This document shows, piece after piece, positions 1 to 11,099 of a stretch of 64,000 bases of DNA. The stretch is from positions 82,379,340 to 82,443,339 of the forward strand of contig CM043971.1 in NCBI GenBank assembly GCA_014529385.2, given 5' to 3'. Each line of letters begins with the position of its first letter. The stretch's first letter is position 1. Under the pieces are notes generated by a model. That model was given only the letters and a program-made list of their open reading frames with translations, did not search any database and was not told the DNA's origin. Source of the DNA: Adiantum capillus-veneris. Taxonomy: Eukaryota > Streptophyta > Polypodiopsida > Polypodiales > Pteridaceae. The translations under genes and the position numbers were made by a program.

Positions 1-640
1 CCTTCGTGGCAACGATGAAGCCCCAAAGACATGGAAAATTGTACGAGTTTCCATCATGAAGCAATTCCTTGCAAGTGATGCAAAGGACAAAGTGCTTACC
101 GAATGGCCGAGTTTGAAGCTTCTCTCCCATGAGTCTATTCACAAATATGTAGACAAGTTTTGGGATTTATATCTCAAGACTACTATCTTTCAAAAGATAG
201 ACTTCGTCGAGCAAGAGCAAGAATTCTATGCGGGATTACCTAAAGAGATGGCTTAGTACATCAACTCCCAACGGCCTGGTTCTATCATTGAAGTAATCCA
301 CCACACTGTGGTTTCTTCATGCATCAATTTCCAACAAGGGGCTAGACGGAATGTCAAGCCCATGGAAAGCAAAGACAAATGTGATGCAAAGTGGAAAACC
401 AATGCCCAAAATTCTTCCCAAGGCAATTCCAACAACAACAATCGGCCCAAGGAGAAGGGAGTTTATAAAGGTAAAAACAAACTCTCTCCTGAAGAGCTTG
501 AAGCTTTTCGCAAGGACCATAAATGTTTTAAGTGTGGGGAGCAAGGACATGACTATCGTTCTTGCCCCAAGAGAAATGCCCTCAATGAGACTCCTAGAGC
601 TTCCACTATCGAAGCTCCAAAAGAGGATGCTCATTGAGCA
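1..640 (+). pseudogene. gag: gag fragment of element E (capsid C-terminus and zinc knuckle)
   Basis: The frame matches the capsid C-terminal part of intact relatives in this window (TWKIVRVSIMKQFL at the start, KYVDKFWDLYLK further on). A CCHC zinc knuckle (CFKCGEQGHDYRSC, about 527-570) follows an Asn-rich and Lys-rich linker. In the family this protein packages element RNA into particles. The copy is dead: a GAG-to-TAG stop at 254-256 interrupts the sequence before YINSQRP, and a 2-bp insertion near 636 shifts the frame after EDAH. The 5' end lies outside the window. Confidence 0.88.
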
Positions 641-689
641 AAGGATGACCTCTCTCCTATGCTTGGGTAAAGGTAAGGGAACATGATGT

Positions 690-1705
690 CTTCATCTTGT
701 TCGACCCTGGATCTACTCACAACTTCATATCAATGGAGTTGGCCACCAAGTTGGGCATTCAAGCTTTTGAGATGGGAGATATTGTAACTGTCGATACCGC
801 TTTCAAGGGACAACAAACCTCTGTTACTCCCTTGATTGAGAAGTTGAGGCTTGATGTCCAAAGCTATGTCAAGGAAGAAGACTTTTTTATCTCTCCTCTC
901 CAACATGAGGATGCTATCCTAGGGGCACCATGGTTCAATCGCATGGCTGTCAACATGAAGTTCCTTAAAGGAGAATCTACTTTACCTACAGGGAAAAGAG
1001 CATGTATATAGATGCTAGAAAATCTGGTCATACTATACCACTTGTAAATCCTCCTGCTTTTGATAAATCAACGAAGAGCTCAGTTTCTACGTACATGATT
1101 TTTGTCAAAGAGTCCCTAAAAGGTCCTAATGTTTCATCAAATGTAAATGGTAGGAATCAAGAAGAGTTAGACTTGTCTAATTTTCTAAAAGGATTCCAAG
1201 ACGTGTTCATTGATGATATCCCTATGGACTTACCTCCAAAACGAGGGGATGATGACCATCGAATTGAACTCCTACCAGGAAGCTCACCGCCCAACAAGCC
1301 TCCTTATCGAGTTTCCCATGCTCAACAAGAGGAGATCATGAGGCAAGTACAAGAATTGGTAGACAAAGGGATGGTGAGGCCCAGCTCCTCTCCCTTTTGC
1401 TCTCCAATCCTTTTAGTGCAAAAGAAAGATGGTACATATTGTATGTGTGTGGATTATCAAGCACTAAACCATATCACTATCAAAAATAGATTTCTCGTAT
1501 CTCCCGTAGAAGATCTATTTGATAAGCTACAAGGCTCTACCTACTTCAGTAGGATTGACCTTAAAAGTGGCTATCATCAAATAAGGATAGCGGATGAATA
1601 TATCCTAAAGACCGCGTTTCGTACAACGTTTGGTCTTTATGAATATCTAGTCATGCCTTTTGTCTTAACTAATGCACCAGCCACGTTCAATCATTTAATG
1701 GAGCG
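690..1705 (+). pseudogene. pol: Protease and N-terminal RT fragment of element E
   Basis: The retropepsin motif FDPGSTHNFIS (697-729) replaces the usual D-[ST]-G with DPGS, as in the other copies of this family here. The second protease motif is ILGAPWF. A frameshift near 970-1010 separates the protease from the RT frame. RT carries the fingers motif VQKKDGTY, the first catalytic Asp in [12 protein letters not shown] and the palm motif [14 protein letters not shown]. It then ends abruptly before the FFDD catalytic motif, at the junction with LTR sequence. It cannot make a working RT. Confidence 0.88.
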
Positions 1706-2827
1706 GGGCCCAAGGTTGAAGGGCTTGAGGTGTCACAAAAGTCAACAAGATCCCTACAAGAAGGGGGGCAAGCCATGCAAGTAGGGGGGGTGGTTGGATG
1801 ACCTCTCTGTCTCTCTTAAAGGCCACTTATTGCTCAAGAGACAAGTAGGACACATGTCAAGGCCCTAGCTAGGTTGCCCTCAAGGAGTGTCCAAAGCCTA
1901 TTGGTTGATCCCTAGAGAGTTCCAATGAGGAATTAGCTAATTAAATTTATGTTTTTGCATTTATCAAGTCCTCTCTCTCAAAGGGGAAAGGGGGAAACTT
2001 GTCCCAAGGTTAGCATACTTGCTTGATAAGCACTAGGCATGTGATTGGCCAAGCTTGTGGAGGTCCAATCAAATGCCAGAGAGTGCTAAAAGAGGGGGTC
2101 GACCAAAGCAAGAAGGGGGCTAGCTTGGGGGGTATACTCTCCCACCCACACACACTCATTGTGTGAAGTGCAACGTGCAAGAGCTCCATCTCCTTCTCCA
2201 AGCTAGTAGAGAAGTTGAGAGCCTACAGCAACACTCTTGGCTATCGAATGCAAATCCAACCAAGAGCCATGCTTTAATGCTTAAGCTTGCCATCTTCTCC
2301 ATCTTCATTACTATGCTATTATGTATGCTAGCAAGAAGAGTGTTGATAAGTGAGGAACTACTTCTTTCTCCTATGAGTGTTTCTTCTTCCTCTTCCCTAC
2401 CCTCATTCCTCGCTAGCTCTCTCCACCTTTGAAGGTGTTTGAGGCCTTGGGATTGAGGCTGTGGATAGTTAATGCTTTTAACAAAGTCTATGTTATGCTC
2501 GTGATGCATGAAGATATCCATCTTCAGTGCATCACCTAGGTCACAAGGAACACAAGTTTGTATTGTACCAAGTCTCTCTTGATGGGAGAATCTATAATAC
2601 AAAAGCCTATTGGAGGGGGTACCGACTCCACCTAAATCCGGTCCTGAAATGTTGTCAAGTTCTCTAAACTCTCTCTCTTGGAAAAGTATTGTTAAAGCCA
2701 AGTTAATTAAGTACTATGATTATGTTGCTACCATCAATTAAGTTCACCCTCTATGTTCTCAAAGTAGTCTCACAAAAATGCTCTCTTTAATTCTCCTAAT
2801 TCCGCTATTCTCAAAGTTCATAGGCCC
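1706..2827 (+). repeat. 3' part of a family-A-like LTR (element E)
   Basis: This segment is collinear with the interior and 3' part of the other family-A LTRs, in sense orientation. It shares the blocks AAGCTTGCCATCTTCTCCAT, the TCTCTCTTGATGGGAGAA region and the terminal AATTCCGCT...CATAGGCC. The first few hundred bases and the exact ..TTACA terminus are missing. The LTR-borne open frames in it are not genes. Confidence 0.75.
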
Positions 2828-3053
2828 TAATGTTAAGATAACCATAGGGGATGTAAGCGATGAACAAAAAAATTTCGTACAGGATCACTTTACATATCCA
2901 TTCATCTTAGGGCAACCTTACATTACAGCGGTGCATGCCATAATGTTAAGATAACCATAGGGGATGTAAGCGATGAACAAATTTTTTTCGTACAGGATCA
3001 CTCTACATATCCAATCATCTTAGGTCAACCTTACATTACTGCGGTGTGGATGG
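2828..3053 (+). repeat. 113-bp tandem duplication at the start of element F
   Basis: Two adjacent near-identical copies begin with TAATGTTAAGATAACCATAG at 2828 and 2941. They encode the end of a retropepsin (FILGQPYITA and IILGQPYITA). They differ in an A-run versus T-run next to TTCG and at a few other sites. The 113-bp period is not a multiple of three, so the duplication itself breaks the frame. Confidence 0.9.
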
Positions 3054-3720
3054 AAACCAAGGTTTTGGATGATGGATCTATGTATGCTAGGATCAAAAGT
3101 TGTGATGGTAAGAAAGTAATACAATTTCTAACTGTTTGTGTGGACCATGCTAGGAACATGGATACCTTAAGAGATCATCCACTGCCAAGGTATACAAAAG
3201 AATTCAAAGAGAATAGGGGTTTTCATGATTTTTTTTTAGTGCCATTGTAAAGCGGGACTACGATGGTGCTTTGGAGGTTCTCGCTGATAGCATATGTTTA
3301 TAGAGAGAATTTTTCTTCAAGATTTTTGAGATTGGCTTTAGAGGGTTCGTGGCTTATAGAAAGTTCAATGATTAACACAAATGGGAGAGGCAACATGTTT
3401 GCAATGTCCAAGGCATACTTCGAGGATGTGAAATACTGGACCCGGATGAAGCAATTTCAAGTATTTTTGAAGAATACACATTTGTGGATACAATGGAGGA
3501 ATTGAATATAGTCATACAATCTGATGATCAAGCTGGGAACGATATGGTTAAGGTAAACTATCTTAACATGTACGATTTTATTTTGCAATTCAAAGAAGAG
3601 CTAGATGCAAAGGAGGTACATGTGAATACAAAATACAAAATATTGGCAAAGAAGGTCAGACCTGTGGCCATTCCATTGCCAAAAGAGAGTGATACAGTGA
3701 TGGAGAAAGCATCTCAATAG
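2941..3720 (+). pseudogene. pol: Protease C-terminus and linker of element F
   Basis: Translation gives IILGQPYITAVWMETKVLDD, containing the second conserved retropepsin motif (ILG). A linker of about 220 residues follows and leads towards RT. The catalytic DTG half is missing. The linker is split into three overlapping frames (3044-3250, 3263-3505, 3484-3720) by frameshifts. I recognise no separate domain in the linker, which may correspond to the region between protease and RT seen in related elements. Confidence 0.7.
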
Positions 3721-3774
3721 CCTATCCTCTGAGATCCATGTTAAATTGGGCACTCATTTACCAAGGAATCTCTA

Positions 3775-5505
3775 CATGAATTAAAGATTGGTGATGCATA
3801 TTTTCTAAATCAAGAAGAGATAGAATGTTTCCGAGAAATGTTAGAGAAGCATGGAAAGGCTTTTTCTTTCCAACCAGGTGAAATCGGTTGTGTCGATCCT
3901 AATGTTGTAGCTCCTATGGTGATATTTACTGTTCCACACTTGCCTTGGAATCTACGGCGTATTCCTGTTCCAAAGGCTCATCTTCCTAAGCTGGTTGATC
4001 TGTTAAATGAGAAGATCAAGATGGAAATTTTGGAGCCCTCTTGTGCTCCTTACTATAGCAGGTGGTTTACGATTCCTAAGAAGAATGGTACATTGAAGTT
4101 TATATAGGATATGCAACCGATAAACAAGGTAACTATCAGAAATGTAGGAACATGTCCAGTGGTTGATGATTTTGTAGAGGCTTTTGCAAGTAGAGCCATC
4201 TATTCCATGGGAGACTTGTATTCAGGCTATGATTAGTTTTGATTGGCTATGGAAAGTAGGGATCTGACAACCATGCATACTCCTTTGGGATTAGTAAGAA
4301 TGTGCACCTTGCCACAGGGTGCAACTAATTCAGGCACTCACATGATGAATGGGATGAATAAAGTGTTGCGAGATTTCATTCCTCATATTACCATGCATTT
4401 TATTGACAATGTGTTGATAAAAGGGTGTGAAGAGGGTGAAAAAGATGAAGCCAAAGAGAAGAGGGGGTGCAGATAGTTTGTGGCTAACCATATTGTTGAT
4501 TGTGACAGGATATTATCAAGGCTTTAAGAGGTCAACCTTACACTCTCAGGCCAAAAATTTATGTTTGGGGTAAGACAAGTCTTGATTGCAAGCCCTGCTA
4601 AAGTGGATGCTATTCAAAAGATGAAGAGACATGCAATTCCATTACAGAAGTGCGGAGATTCTTGGGTGCATGTGTCTTTTACTTGATATAGTTACCCCAA
4701 TTTTTCACATGTTGCAAAGGTTTTGTACTAGTTGCTTGGAAAAGGGAAGAAGTTTGTTTGGAAAGAACACTCGAGGGCTATTCGTAAACTGAAGAAGATG
4801 ATACAGGAGGCTCCTACATCGAGGAAAGCATACTACAAAAGCGGGAAGCCAATTATTGTGACGGTTGACACGAGCCCTACAGGTATTGGGTGGGCTATTG
4901 GATAGGATGACGAGCAAGGAAAAAGGTATGCAATTAGATTCGGTGCTAGAGTATTAAGTGCTCAACAAAGAGAGTAAAAAGGGAACTTTGGGGTGTAGAA
5001 AATGCACTAAGGTGTGACAAGGAGTACTTTATTGGTGCTTCTGTAATAGTGGAGACAAATTGCTCGTCGTTACTTGGGATGATCACAAGTTGTTCTACAC
5101 CAGACATAGCTGTGCTACACTAGATAGCATATATTAAGTCATTAAATCCCGAGTTTCATCATATTGCAGGTAAAGATAATTTGGTAGCTGACATGTTGTC
5201 TAGGGCGAGATTTGACGATGAAGAGACTATGGTTTCTGAAGCTGAAGATGTGGGATTGAGGTTCTTTACCTCTTCAAAATTGCATGTAGCATGTAAAAGC
5301 ATGGTTTTTGCATTACAATCCTTTGCAGAGGATAATTATGATGGTGAATGGTTACTGATTGGGAAATATTTGAGTAAACTGAAGAATCAGGATGGCTGGA
5401 CCGATCAAGAGTTTAAGCGAATCCATAAGAAGGCTTATGGGTATTTCTTACAGGATGGGCCTTTATGGAAGCATCCAAAGAAGCAAAGAGGAACCCCTCA
5501 ATGAG
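3775..5505 (+). pseudogene. pol: RT and RNase H of element F, inactivated
   Basis: The frame gives pre-RT (MLEKHGKAFSFQPGEIGCVD), fingers (RWFTIPKKNGTLKFI), palm (MGDLYSGYD, then LPQGATNSGTHMM) and the catalytic box FIDN (4399-4410). The second Asp of the usual F/Y-x-D-D is Asn. RNase H follows: VTVDTSPTGIGW (first Asp), KRELWGVENAL (Glu), IVETNC where Asp would be expected, and AGKDNLVADMLSRA. There are stops at 4105-4107 and in several later codons. The element-level function was to copy RNA to DNA and degrade the RNA. This copy cannot do either. Confidence 0.85.
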
Positions 5506-6662
5506 TGGTTTGTGATTGGGTAACACAACTTCAAGTACTTAAATAATTCCATGAGTCATTATGGGCAGGTCACATGGGAGTTTGGGCCACTTTTGCAAAA
5601 ATCAAAGATCGATATGGTGGAAGGGGATGTATAAAGATGTGGTACACTTTGTTGAAACTTGTATTGTATGTCAGATGTACTCAAATGTAAAGCATCTGAC
5701 ATCCAACATATCCATTGTGTATGCATTTCAAATGGGTAGTCAATTTGATTACAATTGCCCACAGGATTATGGGAAATGAGGTACATTGTGCTTGCCAAGG
5801 AAGATTTGACAAACCAGGTTGAAGGGAGGGCTTTGCAAACCAAAGCTACAAATGCGGTATGCAAGTTTTTACTTGAAGATGTAATATGCAGATATGGATG
5901 TGTTGGTAAGATTATTGCAGATAGAGGGGAACTGGATGCTGATGAGGCCATAGTTTTTTTTGCTCATCTGGGTATTAAGTTATCTCTCACTACCGCATAT
6001 AACCCAAAAGGAAATGATGAAAGTGAGAGGGGACACTCTCTATTATCAAGGCGTTGGCTAAAGCATGCAAAGGACATATTGGTGACTGGCCTCGATTGCT
6101 ACCATATGCTTTATTGGTAGACCGTACTACACACAGTTGTGTTACAAGGTTCATGTCATCAGAGCTGATGTATGGTCAAAAACCTGTTATGCCTCTTGAG
6201 GAGACAATAGTTTCATGGAGTATATTGCCTTGGGATACAAAGATGAGCAGAGAAGATTTACTTTCTTTGAGGATTTAATAGCTAGAAAGGAGAAATGAGG
6301 ATGTGGAAACTGCAAGGGAAAAATTGAGGAATGCTTGTTTAAAGAACAAAGATGCTTTTGACAATTGACATAGGCTGAGATTGAATGCTATTCAAGAATG
6401 GGATTGGGTTCTTGTTTATGATAGCAGTTTAGATAATTAGTACACAACTATGTGCAAAATGGTTAAGTGGTGGTTTCGCCCCTATGTGGTCAAACATGCC
6501 TTTCCTAATGCTACCTACAAGCTAAGTAAACGTGTCAAAATGTATAAAAAGAGTGATGCAGAGCTTCAGATTGGAGATGGAGACTTCAATGTGCATGAAG
6601 ATGGGGATTTTGATGATGAAGATGTGTCTTCTAATGAAGATGTTGCCTTGGAAGACTTCTAA
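5506..6662 (+). pseudogene. pol: Integrase of element F, inactivated
   Basis: The zinc-finger half is visible across two frames: FHESLWAGHMG gives the histidines and FVETCIVCQ gives the cysteines. The catalytic core follows with LAKEDLTN, IIADRGE and NDESERGH as the likely D, D and E positions. A C-terminal piece (RPYVVKHAFPNATYKL) ends in an acidic tail rich in D and E (about 6560-6662). At least three frameshifts or stops break it. No chromodomain is recognisable after the core. Confidence 0.78.
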
Positions 6663-6691
6663 GGAATGGCACATACCGGAGGATGTGTAGA

Positions 6692-6706
6692 TTTAGAGGG
6701 GGTGGA
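6692..6706 (+). other. Polypurine tract of element F
   Basis: A purine-rich run (TTTAGAGGGGGTGGA) immediately precedes the TGTCGTGCTAC start of the LTR. In LTR retrotransposons this tract primes plus-strand DNA synthesis, and its position fixes the 5' edge of the 3' LTR. Confidence 0.75.
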
Positions 6707-8178
6707 TGTCGTGCTACTTTGCGGGCACGGGGTGAAATATGAAAATATGCATACATATTTCGGAGTTTTTGCCAAACTTATGAACAATATTAGTAGCTGC
6801 TATGTTAGCAAGAGGACTTAAATGTATGCTAAATATGGGTTCCGGTGCCTAGAAATGGAGCTGTTGCTTGCAAGTCGAGCTACAGTGATGCTGCCAGAAA
6901 GTGGTTTTACAGGCTAAAGTTGTAGTGTTTAAAGTACTCTACAGTCTTGTCTTTACGGCTCGTCAATTGGAGCTACGGTAAGGAAGTTATGGGAGTTTGA
7001 AGTCGAGATGGTTTGGAGATCTGTACTGGATTGGGCAACTGATGAAGGGTTGAAGTTGATATGAATGTATGGGCGTGAAGTGCTTGTCATGTGGAGCATG
7101 TTGGTCTTTTCAGATCACCAATTGGAGCCCTGGTTGCCAAGATATTGCCCATTGAATTTTCACCGGGGGTCGGTTCCATACCAGTTTGGTCGTCCCAGTC
7201 AGTGTGCCATCTGGAAGTTTTCATGCTTCAACCAGGTACTCTAATATGGTGCACTTAAAAGGGAAATAAGTGCTCAAGAAGAATATTGCCTGGAATGTTA
7301 TTTGTTGCACTGCACAAATTGCTAGATATGCTGAGGTGAACTTGTGCTCGTTCGGCACTACGGTGGTCGAGATTTATGTATAAAGCAGTGATTTGGCAAT
7401 CTCGATATGGATGTGGCAAGTGTTTTGTGGAAAATTTTTACCGAATGCAAAGGGAAGGCTTTTTGTCTAATGCAGTCACTTATATTGCATCTTGGGGGTA
7501 TGTGGCATTATACAAGATGATAATGTGGAAAATCCAATGCACGATGATTTGGTGGTTAGGGGCTGCTGGAAAGGAGGTTTGTGTTGAGCAATGGTTTGGT
7601 TGATGGTTAATATTCCATGCTTAGCAATGTCTTGGCCGATACACATGCCAAATGTGGTGGCTTTATGAATCCAAAGGCCAAAGGCCGCCCAACTAAACCA
7701 AGGGTGAGGCCGCCCAAGGTGGGAAGGCCGCCCAATGTAAGTAAGGGGGGGTTAGTGCGTGGGAAGGAGAAAAAAAGAGAGGGGAAATGACTTGAAAACA
7801 ACGAGCAGTGGGGGCGCAGAGGAGGGAGATAGACTTGCACTGGCCAGGGGAAGGCTCAATGGTGGCAACCATGAAGGGCAAGTTCCACAACAGGCTGTGG
7901 CGAGGATTTTTGGCGCCATTCTTGTTGCGTTTGGTACTGCTGCAAAGCCAACTTGCCTTGTTATCGGGGTCGCTCCCATGCCACGTAATTCATGGCGCCG
8001 TGACTGTCATGGAGGGGCAAAAAGAGGGATTTTTTGGCATAGCATTGGGGTTAGCGTGAGGAAGCAAGGCAGGGATTAGGGTATTGGCAGAAAAAGAGCA
8101 ACAAGAGGAGAAAAGAAGAGGGGAATCGAAGAGAAGAAGGCCTCGAAAGCTCTCTTGAGCTAGCGAGGAAGAAAGACC

Positions 8179-8262
<84 letters not shown>

Positions 8263-8377
8263 GGGCTTTGAAGTAACAAAGGAGGAGAGCGGGAGAAAGC
8301 TCTTGAAGTTGATGAGGCCTCTCCCTCTCTCAAGCCACGACAAAAGAAGGTCTCCCTCTCTTGAGCCACGTCAAATA

Positions 8378-8428
<51 letters not shown>

Positions 8429-8482
8429 CATGGCAAAGAAGTGTTCTCTCTCGGACTCGGCCCTTGGCAAAGAAGGACTCTT

Positions 8483-8555
<73 letters not shown>
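8179..8555. repeat. Three long (CT)n arrays in the LTR of element F
   Basis: Nearly pure CT arrays occupy about 8179-8256, 8381-8427 and 8487-8555. They are separated by two short unique spacers that share the wording CACG-ACAAAAGAAGG or GGCAAAGAAG, so the array-plus-spacer unit appears to have been duplicated. They lie 100-470 bp upstream of the TATA box at 8650. Confidence 0.95.
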
Positions 8556-8557
<2 letters not shown>

Positions 8558-8649
8558 AAGAGGCACAAAGGAGGGAAGGTGAAAAAAAGGGGAAGCTTGA
8601 ACCTTGAGGTTGGTGGAGTTGAAGAAAAGGAGGGGCACTACAAGGGAGG

Positions 8650-8658
8650 TATAAAAGG
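8650..8658 (+). promoter_or_regulatory. Putative TATA box in LTR F
   Basis: TATAAAAGG lies about 330 bp before the inferred LTR end. A poly-A signal follows about 155 bp downstream, as expected at a U3/R boundary. No experimental support is available. Confidence 0.55.
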
Positions 8659-8812
8659 AAACAAGGGCAAGAAGCAGAGAGTTTTACCCGGTGATTATAG
8701 TTTGCTATCATCGGATTGGATTTTTTTAACTAGGGTTTTTCAAATCAATAGGCATATCATCGATGGCGTATGCAATTGATTTGTAACAAAATTACTGGGG
8801 ATAAATAATTGG

Positions 8813-8818
8813 AATAAA
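8813..8818 (+). terminator. Putative poly-A signal in LTR F
   Basis: AATAAA downstream of the TATA box in an AT-rich stretch, placed where an R/U5 boundary could lie. Short AT-rich hexamers occur by chance, so this is tentative. Confidence 0.4.
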
Positions 8819-8979
8819 TATTGATTGCCAGCATCAAATAATTGTCGATATCTTCTTTCAAGCTGTTTGTGTTCCATATTGTGGCCGTCTCTCTAAAACA
8901 CTCGTAACTACCCTTAAATTTTCCCTATCCGCACTGGATTTCGTTGGTTTAAGGCTACATTGATTTTTTGTCTACAGCA

Positions 8980-10869
8980 AGAAGCCCATCGCTTTCTCTG
9001 TTGACCCACGAGATGTGCGCACTCCAACAATGTTGCAATGAGGTATGCATCTATTGGGACATTCGAAAACCCCAACCAAAAAATATGGTCATAAATGGGG
9101 GAAACCTTAAAATACCATATTAGTGAATTTGAGAATTTCCCAATTCTTACTTTTTATAAAAAAGCTTAAGATTAGACCACATGATCAAATCTTAGCCAAA
9201 GTTTTGAGAGCATGGCTCGGAAGATCTTTTCAAGTACTACCTTGTGGAAGGCTTTGGTCTTTAAATACAGTTTGAGATTTGTCCATATGGCCAAATCTTC
9301 AAGACATTGGTGATTCTCAAATTGTCTATAAAGTCTCAAACTCTTCAATATGGTGTTTTAAGGCAATTCCACTTAAATTCAAGGGTAGCCTGGCAAGTAC
9401 AATAGATCTTAAGAGAGGAGAGAACGCCCTAGTAGAATCCGCTCAGGCAAATATGGAAGTTGAGAAATCCCCTCATAAGGAAAGTCACCATTCAGAGAAG
9501 GATGGACAAGTTAGTGATGACAACCAAGGTTCATAAATAAACATGAAATTACAATAGCATCTAGCCAAGGAAATCAATAACAAGGCCTCGCCCAACTTTT
9601 GATTCACATCTTCTCTCCACCAAAAAGCACAAGCTCTAGTAATTCAAAAGTTTGTTTGTAACTCGCCTTTAGAAGGGAAGATGATGGGTGGCAGAAAGTC
9701 TCCAACAGATCATGTAAACATTTAAAATCACAAGCATGGGCTACCAAGCAACACAAAGAGCATCCACCGAACAAAACAGAGGCTCTATTTTAGTATGAGA
9801 ATCTATTCCAAGTGCTTCGAGATGCAAATCTTGAGGACCCTAGGATCACAAAGATGGTTGCTTTCCAAATTGGAGTTATAGTGAAGGACCACAAGGAGGG
9901 GAAAATCGATCTCCTGGAGGATGACAACCAAAAAGAGAATGCAAAGGAAGTCCTCCTTGAGGTGGAGGAATTTGTACCGCTCTCTCAATGACGGAGGAAT
10001 AACCTCTACAATTGTGTAATGTGAAGGACATTAAATTTGGCTATGCAAAACGGATCGACCAATTCCCAATTAGTGGCCTATGCATAGTAAAGTTCTCAAG
10101 GAAGACATCAATTTGTTTGGCTCAAGATTGTGAATCCAAAAGCAAAAGCACGAGTTTGCTAGAGGACGAAGGCAAAGGCAAGCTTAACAAGGACGGCAGT
10201 ACAAGTACTCAGTCAGTTGCCTCGGTACCCACGAGGTTCAACAATCGTTGCTATAAATGTGACACGACGCTTTGTTTGGCTCGGGAGTTTGAAGCCAAAG
10301 ACAAAAGAAGGAACTCACAAAAAAGACAAAGGCAAAGGCAAGTTGGATAGAGATAGCAATGATAAAGACTTGATAAAGTAGATCAACATGGCACATGTGA
10401 CGGCGACCACAAGGCCACGACACCGGATTTCTAGTCAAGAGGTTGTTTTTGCCAAAAGCTTCAGCAAGAAAGAATATTTTGGACATGATGTGTCCACAAT
10501 TCATGAATGGTGATTTACAGTTCAATTTTCTAAAAGGCAACCGATGTTCAAGACGACATTCTTCTAAGGTAAAAAGTTGTGGGTAGCAAATTTGAGTTGT
10601 ATCCAACAAGGGGTTGTTGATGAGGTGTCCATGGTAGCTCCTTCATCGGCTTGGTCTCACTATTTCCACTATGATCTGTAGAGAGGGTGTTAGAGTTATG
10701 GCATCTCAAGTGAACTGCCCAATGTGATCCCTATATTTATTTTTTCTTTTAGGAATTTATTTTACTTATTTGTCAAAGTTTGGGTAGGGCAATTTACTGA
10801 GGTGGGTATATATGCAACCCATTGCCCCCATTGTAATACGCATCAATTAATTGCCAAGGCTGGTTGGTT

Positions 10870-10942
<73 letters not shown>

Positions 10943-11090
10943 CATTGTCTCCTTTGTCTCTACGCTTCCGCATAGTCGTTTTGACAAGTTTGGCATTGGC
11001 CCAAAAATAGGAATTTTGATTTACCACAAACAAGGGGAACATACATCAAGCTAATCTACAAAATAGATTGGTTCTCTTCTCTTAACAAAC
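8980..11090. other. Unclassified, possibly decayed LINE body
   Basis: Short frames at 9279-9536, 9803-9988, 10012-10350 and 10238-10609 show no domain I can name. One frame (10012-10350) is Lys/Ser-rich and highly charged. The stretch lies upstream of a LINE-like 3' end on the same strand, so it could be a degraded LINE interior. I cannot show RT or endonuclease motifs in it. A long CT array interrupts it near 10.9 kb. Confidence 0.3.
10872..10939. repeat. (CT)n microsatellite
   Basis: A nearly pure CT dinucleotide array of about 68 bp. The Ser-Leu or Arg-Glu frames across it are artefacts of the repeat. Confidence 0.97.
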
Positions 11091-11099
11091 AGTGGAGGT

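Larger units (their letters stand above)
1..2827 (+). mobile_element. Element E: truncated Ty3/gypsy chromovirus
   Basis: A forward-strand element of the same family as A, C, D and H. It enters the window inside gag and runs through protease into the first half of RT. It then jumps at about 1705 straight into the interior of a family-A-like LTR, which stops at 2827. The rest of RT, RNase H, integrase, chromodomain and the first few hundred bases of the 3' LTR are missing, so this is a deletion derivative. The right edge abuts element F without a recognisable LTR terminus. Confidence 0.85.
2828..8979 (+). mobile_element. Element F: 5'-truncated Ty3/gypsy element with long 3' LTR
   Basis: In order: protease C-terminus, linker, RT, RNase H, integrase, polypurine tract, 3' LTR. 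The 5' LTR, gag and most of the protease are absent, and the left edge is a junction with element E. The pol sequence is clearly distinct from families A and B here: it uses LPQGATNS and a GCEEGEKDE segment after the catalytic box instead of [12 protein letters not shown]. Many in-frame stops and frameshifts show it is old. Confidence 0.85.
6707..8979 (+). repeat. 3' LTR of element F (about 2.27 kb, CT-microsatellite rich)
   Basis: Begins TGTCGTG directly after the polypurine tract. The proposed end ...CTACAGCA at 8979 is approximate because no second LTR or TSD is available for comparison. It contains a TATA box and a downstream AATAAA in the expected promoter to poly-A order, plus three long CT arrays just upstream of the TATA box. 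The open frames inside it (for example 7759-8079 and the Ser-Leu frame 8303-8779) are low-complexity and not credible genes. Confidence 0.65.

Noticed and set aside
7759-8079. 106-residue frame as a host gene exon
   Set aside because: It lies in the LTR of F, overlaps an alternative frame of similar length and has no recognisable motif or splice context.
8303-8779. 158-residue Ser-Leu-rich frame and Arg-Glu frames over CT arrays
   Set aside because: They are the translation of dinucleotide repeats in every frame, with no conserved domain.
10012-10350. Possible zinc-knuckle or nuclear protein (CYKCDTTLCLAREF)
   Set aside because: Only one Cys pair with no matching His/Cys; frame neighbours do not extend it.
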